A stretch of 64,000 bases of DNA from Egaibacter sp046050465 (lineage in GTDB: Bacteria; Pseudomonadota; Gammaproteobacteria; Burkholderiales; Burkholderiaceae_C). The notes under the pieces were generated by a model, which did no database searches, had not been told where the DNA came from, and saw nothing but the letters and a program-made list of their open reading frames with translations. Where the stretch lies: contig JBJOPS010000011.1 of assembly GCA_046050465.1 (NCBI GenBank), positions 1-64,000 on the forward strand, given 5' to 3'. The translations under genes and the position numbers were made by a program. Shown here piece by piece: positions 24,039 through 33,037 of the stretch (position 1 is its first letter; every line of letters begins with the position of its first letter).

Positions 24039-27000
24039 GGTAACGCTCCCCTTCAGCATCCAGAAAGCAGGGGTCAACCACCTTCAACCGGTATTGACGC
24101 CCTTGCACGGGCGAAGCCGCGATGACGACCTGCCCGATGCGGCGGGTGCCGCCCTGCAGCAGGCCCAACCCAATCGCTTTGCCAAGTGACTTGCTGTAGG
24201 TGGTGGACGTGATGTGCCCCCGGCCGTGCCCTTTGATGGCGTCATCGGCGAAGAACAGGATGGCGCCATTCGAGGGCGTGGCGCCTTCTTCAGCAGGCTC
24301 CAGGCCGACCAGCGTCGGACGGTCGGTGCGCGCCAGGTTGTCGCTGCGACGCAGGGCGTCTCCCCAGAACGGTTTGAGTTTGCTGGCCATCTTGCCCATG
24401 CCCATGTCGTCCAGCGTGGTGCGGCCGTCCATCTCGGAGCCGACCACATGGCCTTTTTCAATGCGCAGCGAGCCCAGAGCCTCCAGCCCATAGGGACGCA
24501 GGTTCCAGGGCTTGCCCTGCTCCAGCAGGTGCTCCCAGATCAGGTTGCCGTGGTGCGTGGGCACATACACCTCGTAGGCCAGCTCACCGGAGAAAGTGAG
24601 GCGAATGATGCGCACACGTACGCCGGCCAGCGCGCCGGTGAGATCTGCATCGACCAGACCCATGTGCGGAATCGCTTCGGTGCTGAAATCCACGTCCGGA
24701 AACGCAGCCTTGAGCACGTCACGCGACTTCGGCCCTGCAACACTCATCGCAGCCCACTGGTCGGATACCGAGGCCACGGTCACGCGCAATTCGGGCCACA
24801 CCACCTGCAACAGAAATTCAAGGTGGCTCATCACCTTGCCGGCCTGCGCGGTGGTGGTGGTCATGAAAAATTCGGTCTCGCTCAACCGGCTGGTGGTGCC
24901 GTCGTCCATCACGATGCCATCTTCACGCAGCATGAACCCATAGCGTGCCTTGCCAATGGGCAGCTTGGCAAAACCGTTGACGTATACGCGGTTCAAAAAC
25001 TCGGCGGCGTCCGGGCCCTGCACATCGATTTTGCCCAGTGTGGATACATCAGCCATGCCCACCTGCTCGCGCACGATGGCCATCTCGGCCTTGTAGGCAT
25101 CAGACAGCGTGTTGCCATGGGTACGAAACCACAGAGGCCGTTTCCAGGGACCGGCTTCCATCATCACGCCGCCATGTGCTTCGTGCCAGTCGTGCATGGC
25201 CGTGCGCCGCACTGCCTGCAGGTGTGCGCGCACGCTGCGCCCTGCCAGCGCGCCGATGGCCGCAGGTGTGTAGGGCGGGCGAAACGTGGTGGTGCCCACC
25301 TGCTGAATATCGAGCCTGCGCTTCTCCGCCATGATGGCCAGTGCATTCAGATTTGACGTTTTGCCCTGATCGGTGCCCATGCCCAGCGTGGTGTAACGCT
25401 TGAGGTGTTCAACCGACTGGTAGCCTTCCAGGTGCGCCAGTGCAATATCGTCAATGGATACATCGCTCTGGAAATCGACGAACGATTTGTCACCCGCCTT
25501 GCCCGAGACAATTGGCCCGACGGCAACAAAGCCCAGGTCCACGTCGGCTTGCACCGGCGGTTGTGGACAGGTCCCGGCCACCGGCTTGCCCATGCCGGAC
25601 GCGGCCTGCACGGCGGCGTCCCAGCCGCTTTGAACGGCCTGCGAAAAAGTCTGAGAGCCCATCATGCTGCCCGCGCCGAAATGTCCACGGTCAAAGCCGC
25701 CGGGTACAAAACTGTACAGATCAGGTTTGTAAGTGGGTTTGATACCACGATGAGACGTTAAGTGGACCGTTGGCGTCCAGCCGCCCGACATGGCGACCAG
25801 ATCCACCGACTGGGTTACTCCGGCTCCAGTGACCTTGCCTTGCGCCAGATCGTAAGGGGCCAGCGTGCAGGTTTTCACACGGTGCGAGCCCTTTGCGCTG
25901 ATCACGGTGGTGGACAGCCGTACCTCGACACCCGCAGCTTTTGCCATGGCCAGCAGTTCCGGTTGGGCGTGCTGGCGCAAGTCGGCCAAGGTGACTTGCA
26001 CACCGGCTTTGGCCAGCGCCACCGCGTCGAAGTAGGCAGCGTTGTTGTTGGTGGCGAACACGGCGCGTCGCCCGGCGACGACACCATAGCGGTTCACGTA
26101 TGCACCCACGGCGCCAGCCAGCATCACACCCGGCCGGTCATTGCCCGGGAATACCAGCGGGCGTTCAATCGCGCCACACGCCATGACGATGCTGCCCGCG
26201 CGCAGGATGTGGAGTCGTTGTCGTGGCACGCCGTTTGTGGCGTCGGCCACACCAGGGGCAGACCGCTCGATCACGCCCATGGTATTGCCGTCATACAGGC
26301 CAAAGGCGGTCGCGCGGGTTAGAATTCGCACACGGCCAGATGCGGCCAGGTCTGTCAGCGTTTGAGCCAGCCACGTCGCCTGCGGGCTGTCAATCGGCTG
26401 GTTTAGTATGGAGCCACCCGCTTCAACATCCTGCTCCACCAGCGTCACGTCCATGCCACTGCGGGCTGCGGCGAGCGCCGCAGCCAAACCGGCAGGCCCG
26501 GAGCCAATCACCAGCAGGTCGGTGAAGCCGTGATGCCAGTCGTAACGGTCCGGGTCGGCTTCCTGCGATGCCGTGCCCAGGCCCGCCGCCTTGCGGATGA
26601 AGTGCTCGTAAAACATCCAGGCCTTGCGCGTCGGCCCCATGAATGTCTTGTAATAGAAACCCGCCACAAACACGGGTGAAAGCAGCGAGTTGATCGCCAT
26701 CGCGTCGAACTCAACCGATGGCCAGGCGTTCTGTGTTCGCACGGCCAGACCGGCATGTGTTTCGATCACGGTGGCGGCGATGTTGGGCTCCTGCGTGGAG
26801 CCGGTGCCAACGGTCATCAGCGCATTGGGTTCTTCAATGCCCGCTGCGACGATTCCACGGGGCCGGTGGTACTTGAATGAGCGTGCAACCAGATGGATGC
26901 CGTGGGCCAGCAGTGTTGCCGCCACGGTGTCGCCTGCGAAACCTGTCAGCGCCTTGCCGTTGTAGGTGAATGCCTGGGTCTGGTCGCGCCGGATGCGGCC

Positions 27001-27048
27001 ACCCTGCGTTGTGCGGAAAGCGCCGCCGGAGCTGGAGGGAGCACTCAT
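24031..27048 (-). CDS. soxA: Sarcosine oxidase subunit alpha
   Basis: A 1005-residue large subunit. The N-terminus has the ferredoxin-fold segment FTYNGKALTGFAGDTVAATL and SFKYHRPRGI. A pyridine-nucleotide-binding domain follows with LLVIGSGPAGLAAALAAARS near residue 173. The C-terminal 400 residues form a GcvT/aminomethyltransferase domain that binds tetrahydrofolate (KARYGFMLREDGIVMDDGT, RIEKGHVVGSEMDG). With SoxB, SoxD and SoxG it makes the alpha-beta-gamma-delta complex, producing glycine, H2O2 and 5,10-methylene-tetrahydrofolate. It overlaps soxD by ATGA. Confidence 0.95.
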   Translation of the reverse strand: MSAPSSSGGAFRTTQGGRIRRDQTQAFTYNGKALTGFAGDTVAATLLAHGIHLVARSFKYHRPRGIVAAGIEEPNALMTVGTGSTQEPNIAATVIETHAGLAVRTQNAWPSVEFDAMAINSLLSPVFVAGFYYKTFMGPTRKAWMFYEHFIRKAAGLGTASQEADPDRYDWHHGFTDLLVIGSGPAGLAAALAAARSGMDVTLVEQDVEAGGSILNQPIDSPQATWLAQTLTDLAASGRVRILTRATAFGLYDGNTMGVIERSAPGVADATNGVPRQRLHILRAGSIVMACGAIERPLVFPGNDRPGVMLAGAVGAYVNRYGVVAGRRAVFATNNNAAYFDAVALAKAGVQVTLADLRQHAQPELLAMAKAAGVEVRLSTTVISAKGSHRVKTCTLAPYDLAQGKVTGAGVTQSVDLVAMSGGWTPTVHLTSHRGIKPTYKPDLYSFVPGGFDRGHFGAGSMMGSQTFSQAVQSGWDAAVQAASGMGKPVAGTCPQPPVQADVDLGFVAVGPIVSGKAGDKSFVDFQSDVSIDDIALAHLEGYQSVEHLKRYTTLGMGTDQGKTSNLNALAIMAEKRRLDIQQVGTTTFRPPYTPAAIGALAGRSVRAHLQAVRRTAMHDWHEAHGGVMMEAGPWKRPLWFRTHGNTLSDAYKAEMAIVREQVGMADVSTLGKIDVQGPDAAEFLNRVYVNGFAKLPIGKARYGFMLREDGIVMDDGTTSRLSETEFFMTTTTAQAGKVMSHLEFLLQVVWPELRVTVASVSDQWAAMSVAGPKSRDVLKAAFPDVDFSTEAIPHMGLVDADLTGALAGVRVRIIRLTFSGELAYEVYVPTHHGNLIWEHLLEQGKPWNLRPYGLEALGSLRIEKGHVVGSEMDGRTTLDDMGMGKMASKLKPFWGDALRRSDNLARTDRPTLVGLEPAEEGATPSNGAILFFADDAIKGHGRGHITSTTYSKSLGKAIGLGLLQGGTRRIGQVVIAASPVQGRQYRLKVVDPCFLDAEGERYRG

Positions 27049-27314
27049 GATTGAGGCCTCTCCCGAGCGGGCATTACTGACAGAATGTCATGTGTCACCG
27101 TATTGCGTTTCACCACCAGCCAGCGTCGGCATGCCAGCGTGTGTTGCCAGAATTCGGTGTGCTCGCCTTTCGGGTTGTTGCGCATGTAAACGGCTTCAAC
27201 CCATGCATCGTGGTGCTCGGAATCAAGCGGTGGGTAGGTTTTGGTCGCATCGCCGAAGTAGCTGAACTCTTCGTGATCACGGACGCCGCAGTAGGGACAG
27301 TGGATTCTCAACAT
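27045..27314 (-). CDS. soxD: Sarcosine oxidase subunit delta
   Basis: An 89-residue zinc-binding subunit that begins MLRIHCPYCGVRDHEEFSYF. The CPYCG pair and the histidine/cysteine in FWQHTLACRRW are the expected zinc ligands. Family size is 85-110 residues. The true start at 27314 lies well inside a longer open frame and is 14 bp downstream of the soxB stop. The gene overlaps soxA by 4 bp, in the standard soxBDAG order. Confidence 0.95.
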   Translation of the reverse strand: MLRIHCPYCGVRDHEEFSYFGDATKTYPPLDSEHHDAWVEAVYMRNNPKGEHTEFWQHTLACRRWLVVKRNTVTHDILSVMPARERPQS

Positions 27315-27328
27315 GGTGGTCTGGTGCC

Positions 27329-28594
27329 TTACTGGAGGTGGTTGTAAGGACCGTAGCCGGCTTCGTCGATATAGCGGCCTTTTGCAAAACGGTCCATCGT
27401 GAAGCCTGCACTGTAGGGGTGTGGCGAGCCGTTGGCGATGGTGTGCGCGAAACACCAGCCCGAGGCCGGCGTGGCCTTGAAGCCGCCGTAGCACCAGCCA
27501 CCGTTGAGGTACAGCCCCGGCACCGGCGTGGTGGTGATGATGGGGCTGCCATCGGGTGTCATATCCATGATGCCGCCCCAATGGCGAAGCAGACGCAGAC
27601 GCGCTGCAAACGGAATGAGGCTGACTAGTCCTTGTGTAGTTTCGGCCACGTTGGGCAGATTGCCGCGTTGGGCGTAGCTGTTGTAGCGATCCAGATGGCC
27701 GCCAAACACCAGTCCGCCCTTGTCGGATTGGGACACGTAGAAGTAGGTGGCAGACCAAACGACCACGTGGTTGACCACGGGCTTGATGGACTCACTGACA
27801 AAGGCCTGCAGCACGTGACTCTCAATCGGCAGACGCAAGCCTGCCTTTTGCGCCAGCACCGAGGTGTGCCCCGCCACGGCTACAGCCACCTTGCCCGCAC
27901 CAATGTTGCCGCGTGTGGTTTTGACCCCCACGATGCTGTCGCCCGACCAGATGTAATCCAGCACCTCGCAGTTCTGGATGATGTCCACACCCAGTTGGTC
28001 CGCTGCACGCGCGTAGCCCCAGGCTACGGCGTCGTGACGCGCGGTACCCGCATCGGGCTGCAACATGCCACCGTAAATGGGGAATCGGGCCTGCTCGGAA
28101 AAGTCGAGATAGGGTGCTTCCTTCATCACCTCTTCACGCGTCAAAATCTCGGCGCGGATGCCGTTCAAACGCATGATGTTGGCGCGGCGGATCAGTCCAT
28201 CCAGTGCTGCCTGCGAGCAGGCGGCAAACAGGTAGCCCCGCGGCGAAAACATGACGTTGTAGTTCAAGTCTTCTGACAGACCACGCCACAGCGACATCGA
28301 ATGCTCGTAGAACGCCGTGTTGTCCTGCATCATGTAGTTGGAGCGCACGATGGTGGTGTTGCGACCCACGTTGCCTGAGCCGACATAGCCTTTTTCGAGA
28401 ATGGCTATGTTCTTGATACCGTGATTTTTGGCCAGGTAATACGCCGTGGCCAGGCCGTGCCCGCCGCCGCCGATGATGACGACGTCGTAGGTCTTCTTCG
28501 GTTCGGGGTCGCGCCACGCACGCTCCCAGCCCTTGTGCCCGCCCATGGCGTGCTTGAGCAGGGACCAAACAGAATATCGCTCGCCCATGTTCAT
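27329..28594 (-). CDS. soxB: Sarcosine oxidase subunit beta
   Basis: A 421-residue FAD/FMN-binding subunit where sarcosine is oxidised. It has RYSVWSLLKHAMGGHKGWERAW, dinucleotide motif VVIIGGGGHGLATAYYLAKN, RNTTIVRSNYMMQDN, GWCYGGFKATPASGW and a C-terminal MDRFAKGRYIDEAGYGPYNH. Three starts are possible: GTG 28606 (overlapping the upstream stop), ATG 28594 and ATG 28588; I use 28594, since homologues begin close to the RYS motif. It is tightly coupled to the upstream dehydrogenase gene. Confidence 0.93.
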   Translation of the reverse strand: MNMGERYSVWSLLKHAMGGHKGWERAWRDPEPKKTYDVVIIGGGGHGLATAYYLAKNHGIKNIAILEKGYVGSGNVGRNTTIVRSNYMMQDNTAFYEHSMSLWRGLSEDLNYNVMFSPRGYLFAACSQAALDGLIRRANIMRLNGIRAEILTREEVMKEAPYLDFSEQARFPIYGGMLQPDAGTARHDAVAWGYARAADQLGVDIIQNCEVLDYIWSGDSIVGVKTTRGNIGAGKVAVAVAGHTSVLAQKAGLRLPIESHVLQAFVSESIKPVVNHVVVWSATYFYVSQSDKGGLVFGGHLDRYNSYAQRGNLPNVAETTQGLVSLIPFAARLRLLRHWGGIMDMTPDGSPIITTTPVPGLYLNGGWCYGGFKATPASGWCFAHTIANGSPHPYSAGFTMDRFAKGRYIDEAGYGPYNHLQ

Positions 28595-28602
28595 AATCAC
28601 GG

Positions 28603-31032
28603 TCACATCCGCATGCGCTTGGCTTCGGGGTCAAATGGCGGATCCATCTGCAGGCGTGCCGGGCGGCGCTCGCCCAGAATTTCGATTTCCAGTTTGATGC
28701 CGGGCTTGATCAATTCGGTGGGCAGGTAGCCTTGTGCCAGCGACTGGTCCACATAATGGCCATAGCCACCGGAAGTGACCCAGCCTGCTACCTTGCCGTC
28801 CACCCAGATCGGTTCGTCACCCATCACGTCGGAGTCGGTGGCGTCCACGACCATGAAGACGCGGGTCTTCTTCGGGCCTTCGGTCTTTTCCTTCAGCGCG
28901 GCGGCCTTGCCAATGAAGTCGGGTTTGTCCAGTTTGATGAACCGGTCCAGTCCGGCTTCAAACGGTCCATAGATCGGGCGGAACTCGCGGTACCAGGTGC
29001 CAAAGTTTTTCTCAAGCCGCATACACAACAGGGCGCGCATGCCAAAGTTCCTGATGCCCAGATCCTTGCCAGCTGCCATGATGCTTTGGTACAGGCGCAT
29101 CTGGTACTCAGGCGCAACCCAGATCTCATAGCCCAGGTCGCCGGTATAGGTAACACGATTGACTTTGGCCCGCACGGTGGCGATCTCCATCTCACGGTAG
29201 TCCATGAACTTGAAGGCGTCGTTGGACACGTCGTCATCGGTCAGGCGCTGCAGCAGGTCGCGGGCTTTCGGCCCGGCAATCGACAGGCCAATGAGCTTCA
29301 TGCCATAAGGCTCGACTTTCACCGAGCCATCTTTGGGTAAGGTCTGCTCAAACCAGCGCATGTGGTAAATCTGCGCCTGGCTGGAACCCCACATCATGTA
29401 ACGGTTGTCGGCAGCTTTGGCGATCGTGAAGTCGCCAATGATCTTGCCATTGTGGTTGAGCATGGGCGTGAGCATGATGCGCCCCTGTTTGGGCATTGTG
29501 TTGGTCATCACCTTTAACAGCCAGGCCTCGGCGCCTGCACCCGTGATCTCGTATTTGGCAAAGTTGGCGATTTCGGTCACGCCCACCGCGTTGCGCACGG
29601 CCAGACACTCGGCCTTGATGGGTTCGAAATCATTGGATCGGTGAAACGAGACGATGTCTTCAGCTTTTTCGCCGGGTGGCGCAAACCACAGCGGCGTTTC
29701 CATGCCCCATGAGTCCCCCATCACGGCGCCCTGTGCCCGCATGATGTCGTACAGCGGCGTGGTTTGAAGCGGCCGGGCAGCGGGCAACTCTTCATTGGGA
29801 AAACGGATGCTGAAACGCCGCGCATAGTTTTCGCGCACCTTGGCGTTGGTGTAGGTACGTGTAGCCCAGTTGCCATAACGTGCCACGTCCATACCCCAGA
29901 TGTCGAAACCGGGGCCACCGTCCACCATCCAGTTGCTCAGGGCGAGCCCCACACCGCCGCCCTGGCTGAAGCCGGCCATCACCCCACAGGCGCTCCAGAA
30001 GTTGGTGCGGCCCTGGATCGGGCCCACCAGTGGATTGCCGTCGGGAGCGAAGGTGAAGGGGCCATTGATCACGCGTTTGATACCGGCGTTTTCCAGCGCG
30101 GGGAAATGTTTGAAGGCAATTTCCAGCGATGGCGCAATGCGGTCCAGGTCTGGCTGCAGCAGTTCCTGGCCAAAACTCCAGGGCGTGTTCTTGGGCGACC
30201 AGGGCTTGCAAGCCTGCTCGTACACGCCCAGCACCATGCCCTTGCCTTCCTGGCGCAAATAGCTTTCGGCACCAAAGTCGATGACGTGGCCAATTTCCTT
30301 GCCCGCCGCCTTGTTGAAGGCCACCACTTCAGGGATGTCGTCCGTCACGAGGTACATGTGTTCCATGGCCAGCACCGGCAGCTCAATACCCACCATGCGG
30401 CCTACTTCACGCGCCCACAGGCCACCGGCGTTGACGACGTGTTCACATTCGACCACGCCCTTGTCGGTGATTACACGCCAGGTGCCATCAGGTTTTTGTT
30501 CCAGACCTTCGACCTTGGTCTGCACCTCAATCGTGGCCCCGCCCAGCCTGGCGGCTTTGGCGTAAGCGTAGGTCGTGCCACTGGGGTCCAGATGGCCCTC
30601 GTTGGGGTCGAGCAGGGCACCCAGAAAATATTTTTCTTCGATGAACGGGAAGTAAGTTTTGGCTTCCTTGACCGAGATGATTTCGGTCGCCATCCCTAAG
30701 TAACGGCCACGTGCCACCGTCATCTTCAAAAACTCCATGCGTTCGGGGGTATCCGCCAGCATGATGCCGGGCGACTTGTGCAGGCCGCAGGACTGGCCCG
30801 AGATGCGCTCCAACTCCTCGTACAGGCTCACGGTGTAGCTCTGTAACATGGCTACATTGGGGTCGCCATTCAGTGTGTGAAAACCGCCTGCAGCATGCCA
30901 CGTGGAGCCAGAGGTGAGCTGGTCGCGCTCCAGCAGCATCACGTCTTTCCAGCCTTTTTTGGTCAGGTGGTACAGCACCGAGCACCCCACCACGCCGCCG
31001 CCAATCACCACCACTTGTGCAGTTGTTTTCAC
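28603..31032 (-). CDS. FAD-dependent dimethylglycine/sarcosine dehydrogenase-like protein
   Basis: An 809-residue two-domain enzyme. The N-terminal DAO-type FAD domain has VVVIGGGVVGCSVLYHLTKK and TSGSTWHAAGG, whose histidine is the site of covalent flavin attachment in mitochondrial dimethylglycine dehydrogenase. The C-terminal GcvT domain (PKQGRIMLTPMLNHNGKIIG, GDLGYEIWV, EKNFGTWYREFRPIYGP) would capture the released one-carbon unit on tetrahydrofolate. Together with mttB upstream and soxBDAG downstream, it probably demethylates dimethylglycine or a related N-methyl amine. Substrate choice between dimethylglycine and sarcosine cannot be read from sequence. Confidence 0.88.
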   Translation of the reverse strand: MKTTAQVVVIGGGVVGCSVLYHLTKKGWKDVMLLERDQLTSGSTWHAAGGFHTLNGDPNVAMLQSYTVSLYEELERISGQSCGLHKSPGIMLADTPERMEFLKMTVARGRYLGMATEIISVKEAKTYFPFIEEKYFLGALLDPNEGHLDPSGTTYAYAKAARLGGATIEVQTKVEGLEQKPDGTWRVITDKGVVECEHVVNAGGLWAREVGRMVGIELPVLAMEHMYLVTDDIPEVVAFNKAAGKEIGHVIDFGAESYLRQEGKGMVLGVYEQACKPWSPKNTPWSFGQELLQPDLDRIAPSLEIAFKHFPALENAGIKRVINGPFTFAPDGNPLVGPIQGRTNFWSACGVMAGFSQGGGVGLALSNWMVDGGPGFDIWGMDVARYGNWATRTYTNAKVRENYARRFSIRFPNEELPAARPLQTTPLYDIMRAQGAVMGDSWGMETPLWFAPPGEKAEDIVSFHRSNDFEPIKAECLAVRNAVGVTEIANFAKYEITGAGAEAWLLKVMTNTMPKQGRIMLTPMLNHNGKIIGDFTIAKAADNRYMMWGSSQAQIYHMRWFEQTLPKDGSVKVEPYGMKLIGLSIAGPKARDLLQRLTDDDVSNDAFKFMDYREMEIATVRAKVNRVTYTGDLGYEIWVAPEYQMRLYQSIMAAGKDLGIRNFGMRALLCMRLEKNFGTWYREFRPIYGPFEAGLDRFIKLDKPDFIGKAAALKEKTEGPKKTRVFMVVDATDSDVMGDEPIWVDGKVAGWVTSGGYGHYVDQSLAQGYLPTELIKPGIKLEIEILGERRPARLQMDPPFDPEAKRMRM

Positions 31033-31090
31033 TATTCAGTTCCTAGTCCGGGTTTCAGTTGTGTGTATTGGATATCAAAAGTCGGATTCA

Positions 31091-32650
31091 TCAAAAATCA
31101 GTGGGTGCGCCGCCCTCGGATTTACGCCGGGCGATGAAGGCATCCAGTTCTTCTTCGATGGCTGCATCCATGGGCGGGCGCTCGTAAGCCGCCAGTTCCT
31201 TTTGCCAGATCACATTGGCTTTCTGAAAAGCCGTGGGGCTGCCTGCTTCCTCCCATGTTTCAAAATTGCGCCAATCGGAGATGATGGGCGAATAGAAGGC
31301 TGTCTCAAAACGCTCCAGCGTGTGGGCTGTGCCGAAGTAGTGGCCGCCAGGGCCGACTTCGCGCACCGCATCCAGACCCAGGCCTGCGGGGCTGACGTCC
31401 AGCGGCGTCAGAAACTCGGCCACCATCTGGAGCAAGTCGCAGTCGAGAATGAATTTCTCGAAGGAAGCCGTGAGACCACCTTCCATCCAACCCGCCGCGT
31501 GCATGATGAAGTTGCCGCCGGCCTGCGTCAGCGCCCACAATGAAAAGACAGATTCGTACGCCGCCTGCGCATCCACCGTGTTGGCCGCGCAAACATTGGA
31601 CGTGCGATACGGAATGCCGTATTTGCGGCACAGCTGCCCGCCAGCCAGCACGGCCTTCATGTATTCAGGTGTGCCAAAGGCGGGGGCACCGGTTTTCATG
31701 TCCACGTTGGATGTGAAGCCGCCGTACACCACTGGGGCGCCGGGACGCACCAGTTGGGTAAAGGCAATGCCGGCCAGTGCTTCTGCGTTTTGCTGCGCCA
31801 GTGCGCCGGCAATCGTCACCGGTGCCATGGCGCCGGCCAGTGTGAAGGGCGTGAGCATGATGATCTGGTTGCGCGACGACATCTCCATGATGCCTTGCAG
31901 CATGGGCGTGTCCAGCCGCAGCGGCGACGAGCTGTTGATGATGGAAAACAGCGATGGCTCCCGTTCCATCTGCTCGGCCGTGATGCCCCGGGCGATGCGG
32001 GCGATCTCCAGTCCATCCTGATTGCGCTCCTTGCCCAGCGAATACGCATGAAACGGCTTGTCGGTCAATTTGGCAATATCCGACAGGCAATCCAGATGCC
32101 GGATGGACGCATGGATGTCCACCGGCTCCACGGGATAGCCGCCGCTGCAGTGCACGATGTCATACCGTTGCGCCAGCCGGACCAAGTTGCGAAAGTCGGT
32201 CTGGTTGCCTGCGCGCCGGCCGCCCTGCATGTCAGAGCTATTGGGCGGGCTGGCCACCTGCGCAAACGCCAGGTTCTTGCCGCCAATGTGCACGTTGCGC
32301 TCAGGGTTGCGGGCGTGCAGCGTGAATTCAGAGGGGCAGGTCTTGATAGCTTGCAGTATCAGGTTGCGATCAAACCGCACCCGCTCGGAGCCCTCGCGCA
32401 CATCCGCACCAGCTTTTTTCAGAATCGCCCGGGCTTCGGGGTGCATGAAATCCATGCCCATCTCTTCCAGAATGGTCAGGGACGTGTCGTGAATCGCTTC
32501 CAGTTCATCTTCCGACACCACGGGCGTGGGTGGAAAACGGTGTTTGAGCTTGCGGTATTTGGCGGTGGAGGGGGCTGCACGGACGGTGCCACTGCCGCGC
32601 CCGGCGCGTCGTCGGGGGGATGCGCTGGGCGTTGCCGCTTCGTCGGTCAT
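31091..32650 (-). CDS. Trimethylamine methyltransferase (MttB) superfamily protein, no pyrrolysine
   Basis: A 519-residue protein of the MttB/MtgB superfamily, whose members move a methyl group from a quaternary or tertiary amine to a corrinoid protein. The frame is continuous with no amber codon, so it is a non-pyrrolysine member like the glycine betaine methyltransferase MtgB. The first 30 residues are Arg/Ala-rich and disordered. Conserved core parts include NPERNVHIGGKNLAFAQVAS, VVYGGFTSNVDMKTGAPAFG and GNFIMHAAGWMEGGLTASFE. It is the first gene of the minus-strand cluster, but no corrinoid-protein gene (mttC-like) is in the window. A glycine betaine or related substrate is inferred from the neighbours. 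Confidence 0.85.
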   Translation of the reverse strand: MTDEAATPSASPRRRAGRGSGTVRAAPSTAKYRKLKHRFPPTPVVSEDELEAIHDTSLTILEEMGMDFMHPEARAILKKAGADVREGSERVRFDRNLILQAIKTCPSEFTLHARNPERNVHIGGKNLAFAQVASPPNSSDMQGGRRAGNQTDFRNLVRLAQRYDIVHCSGGYPVEPVDIHASIRHLDCLSDIAKLTDKPFHAYSLGKERNQDGLEIARIARGITAEQMEREPSLFSIINSSSPLRLDTPMLQGIMEMSSRNQIIMLTPFTLAGAMAPVTIAGALAQQNAEALAGIAFTQLVRPGAPVVYGGFTSNVDMKTGAPAFGTPEYMKAVLAGGQLCRKYGIPYRTSNVCAANTVDAQAAYESVFSLWALTQAGGNFIMHAAGWMEGGLTASFEKFILDCDLLQMVAEFLTPLDVSPAGLGLDAVREVGPGGHYFGTAHTLERFETAFYSPIISDWRNFETWEEAGSPTAFQKANVIWQKELAAYERPPMDAAIEEELDAFIARRKSEGGAPTDF

Positions 32651-32733
32651 GCAGGGAATCTCCGTGGAAAAGTGAAGGTTTCAACGGAGTATCCAGGAAA
32701 ACGCGCAGCACCAAAAACCATGTTTTTGCGCAT

Positions 32734-32758
32734 GGGCCATGAGAATTTCTCATGGCCC
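32734..32758. promoter_or_regulatory. 25-bp perfect palindrome upstream of the mttB gene
   Basis: GGGCCATGAGAA-T-TTCTCATGGCCC is a perfect 12-bp inverted repeat around a single base, 84 bp before the mttB-like start codon, between it and tRNA-Leu. There is no T-run on either side, so an operator for a catabolic-cluster regulator is more likely than a terminator. The regulator is not encoded nearby. Confidence 0.5.
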
Positions 32759-32911
32759 GGACAAAGACTCCCGCATCGACCCGGGCCTCGGGTGGCACGC
32801 GATACATGACAGCGTACAGCCACCAGCCGCAGCAGCTTGTTTGAGCAGGAAGGGAATCAGGAAAAAGCAGCTAATTTTCAGGAGACAGTCGGAACGACAT
32901 CTGAAAACCGC

Positions 32912-32996
32912 TGGTGCCCGGGGCCGGAATCGAACCGGCACGCCTTGCGGCGGGGGATTTTGAGTCCCCTGCGTCTACCAATTTCACCACCCGGGC
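32912..32996 (-). tRNA. tRNA-Leu (anticodon CAA)
   Basis: On the minus strand, acceptor GCCCGGG pairs with CCCGGGC and CCA is encoded (32912-32914). The anticodon loop contains ACTCAAAAT with anticodon CAA. A long class II variable arm (CGCCGCAAGGCG) and a T arm GCCGG-TTCGATT-CCGGC are present. It is 85 nt, the correct size for tRNA-Leu, and decodes UUG. Its 3' end faces the methylamine cluster. Confidence 0.96.
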
Positions 32997-33037
32997 TAGC
33001 AAGAAGCGAAGTCCTAAATTATGGCACAGTGCAGGTT

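Noticed and set aside
31091..32650. Possible pyrrolysine-containing MttB
   Set aside because: The reading frame is uninterrupted with no in-frame amber codon, so it is a non-pyrrolysine family member.
32837..33037. Upstream extension of cysM
   Set aside because: The open frame runs through the tRNA-Leu gene; the CysM family start is the ATG at 33038.
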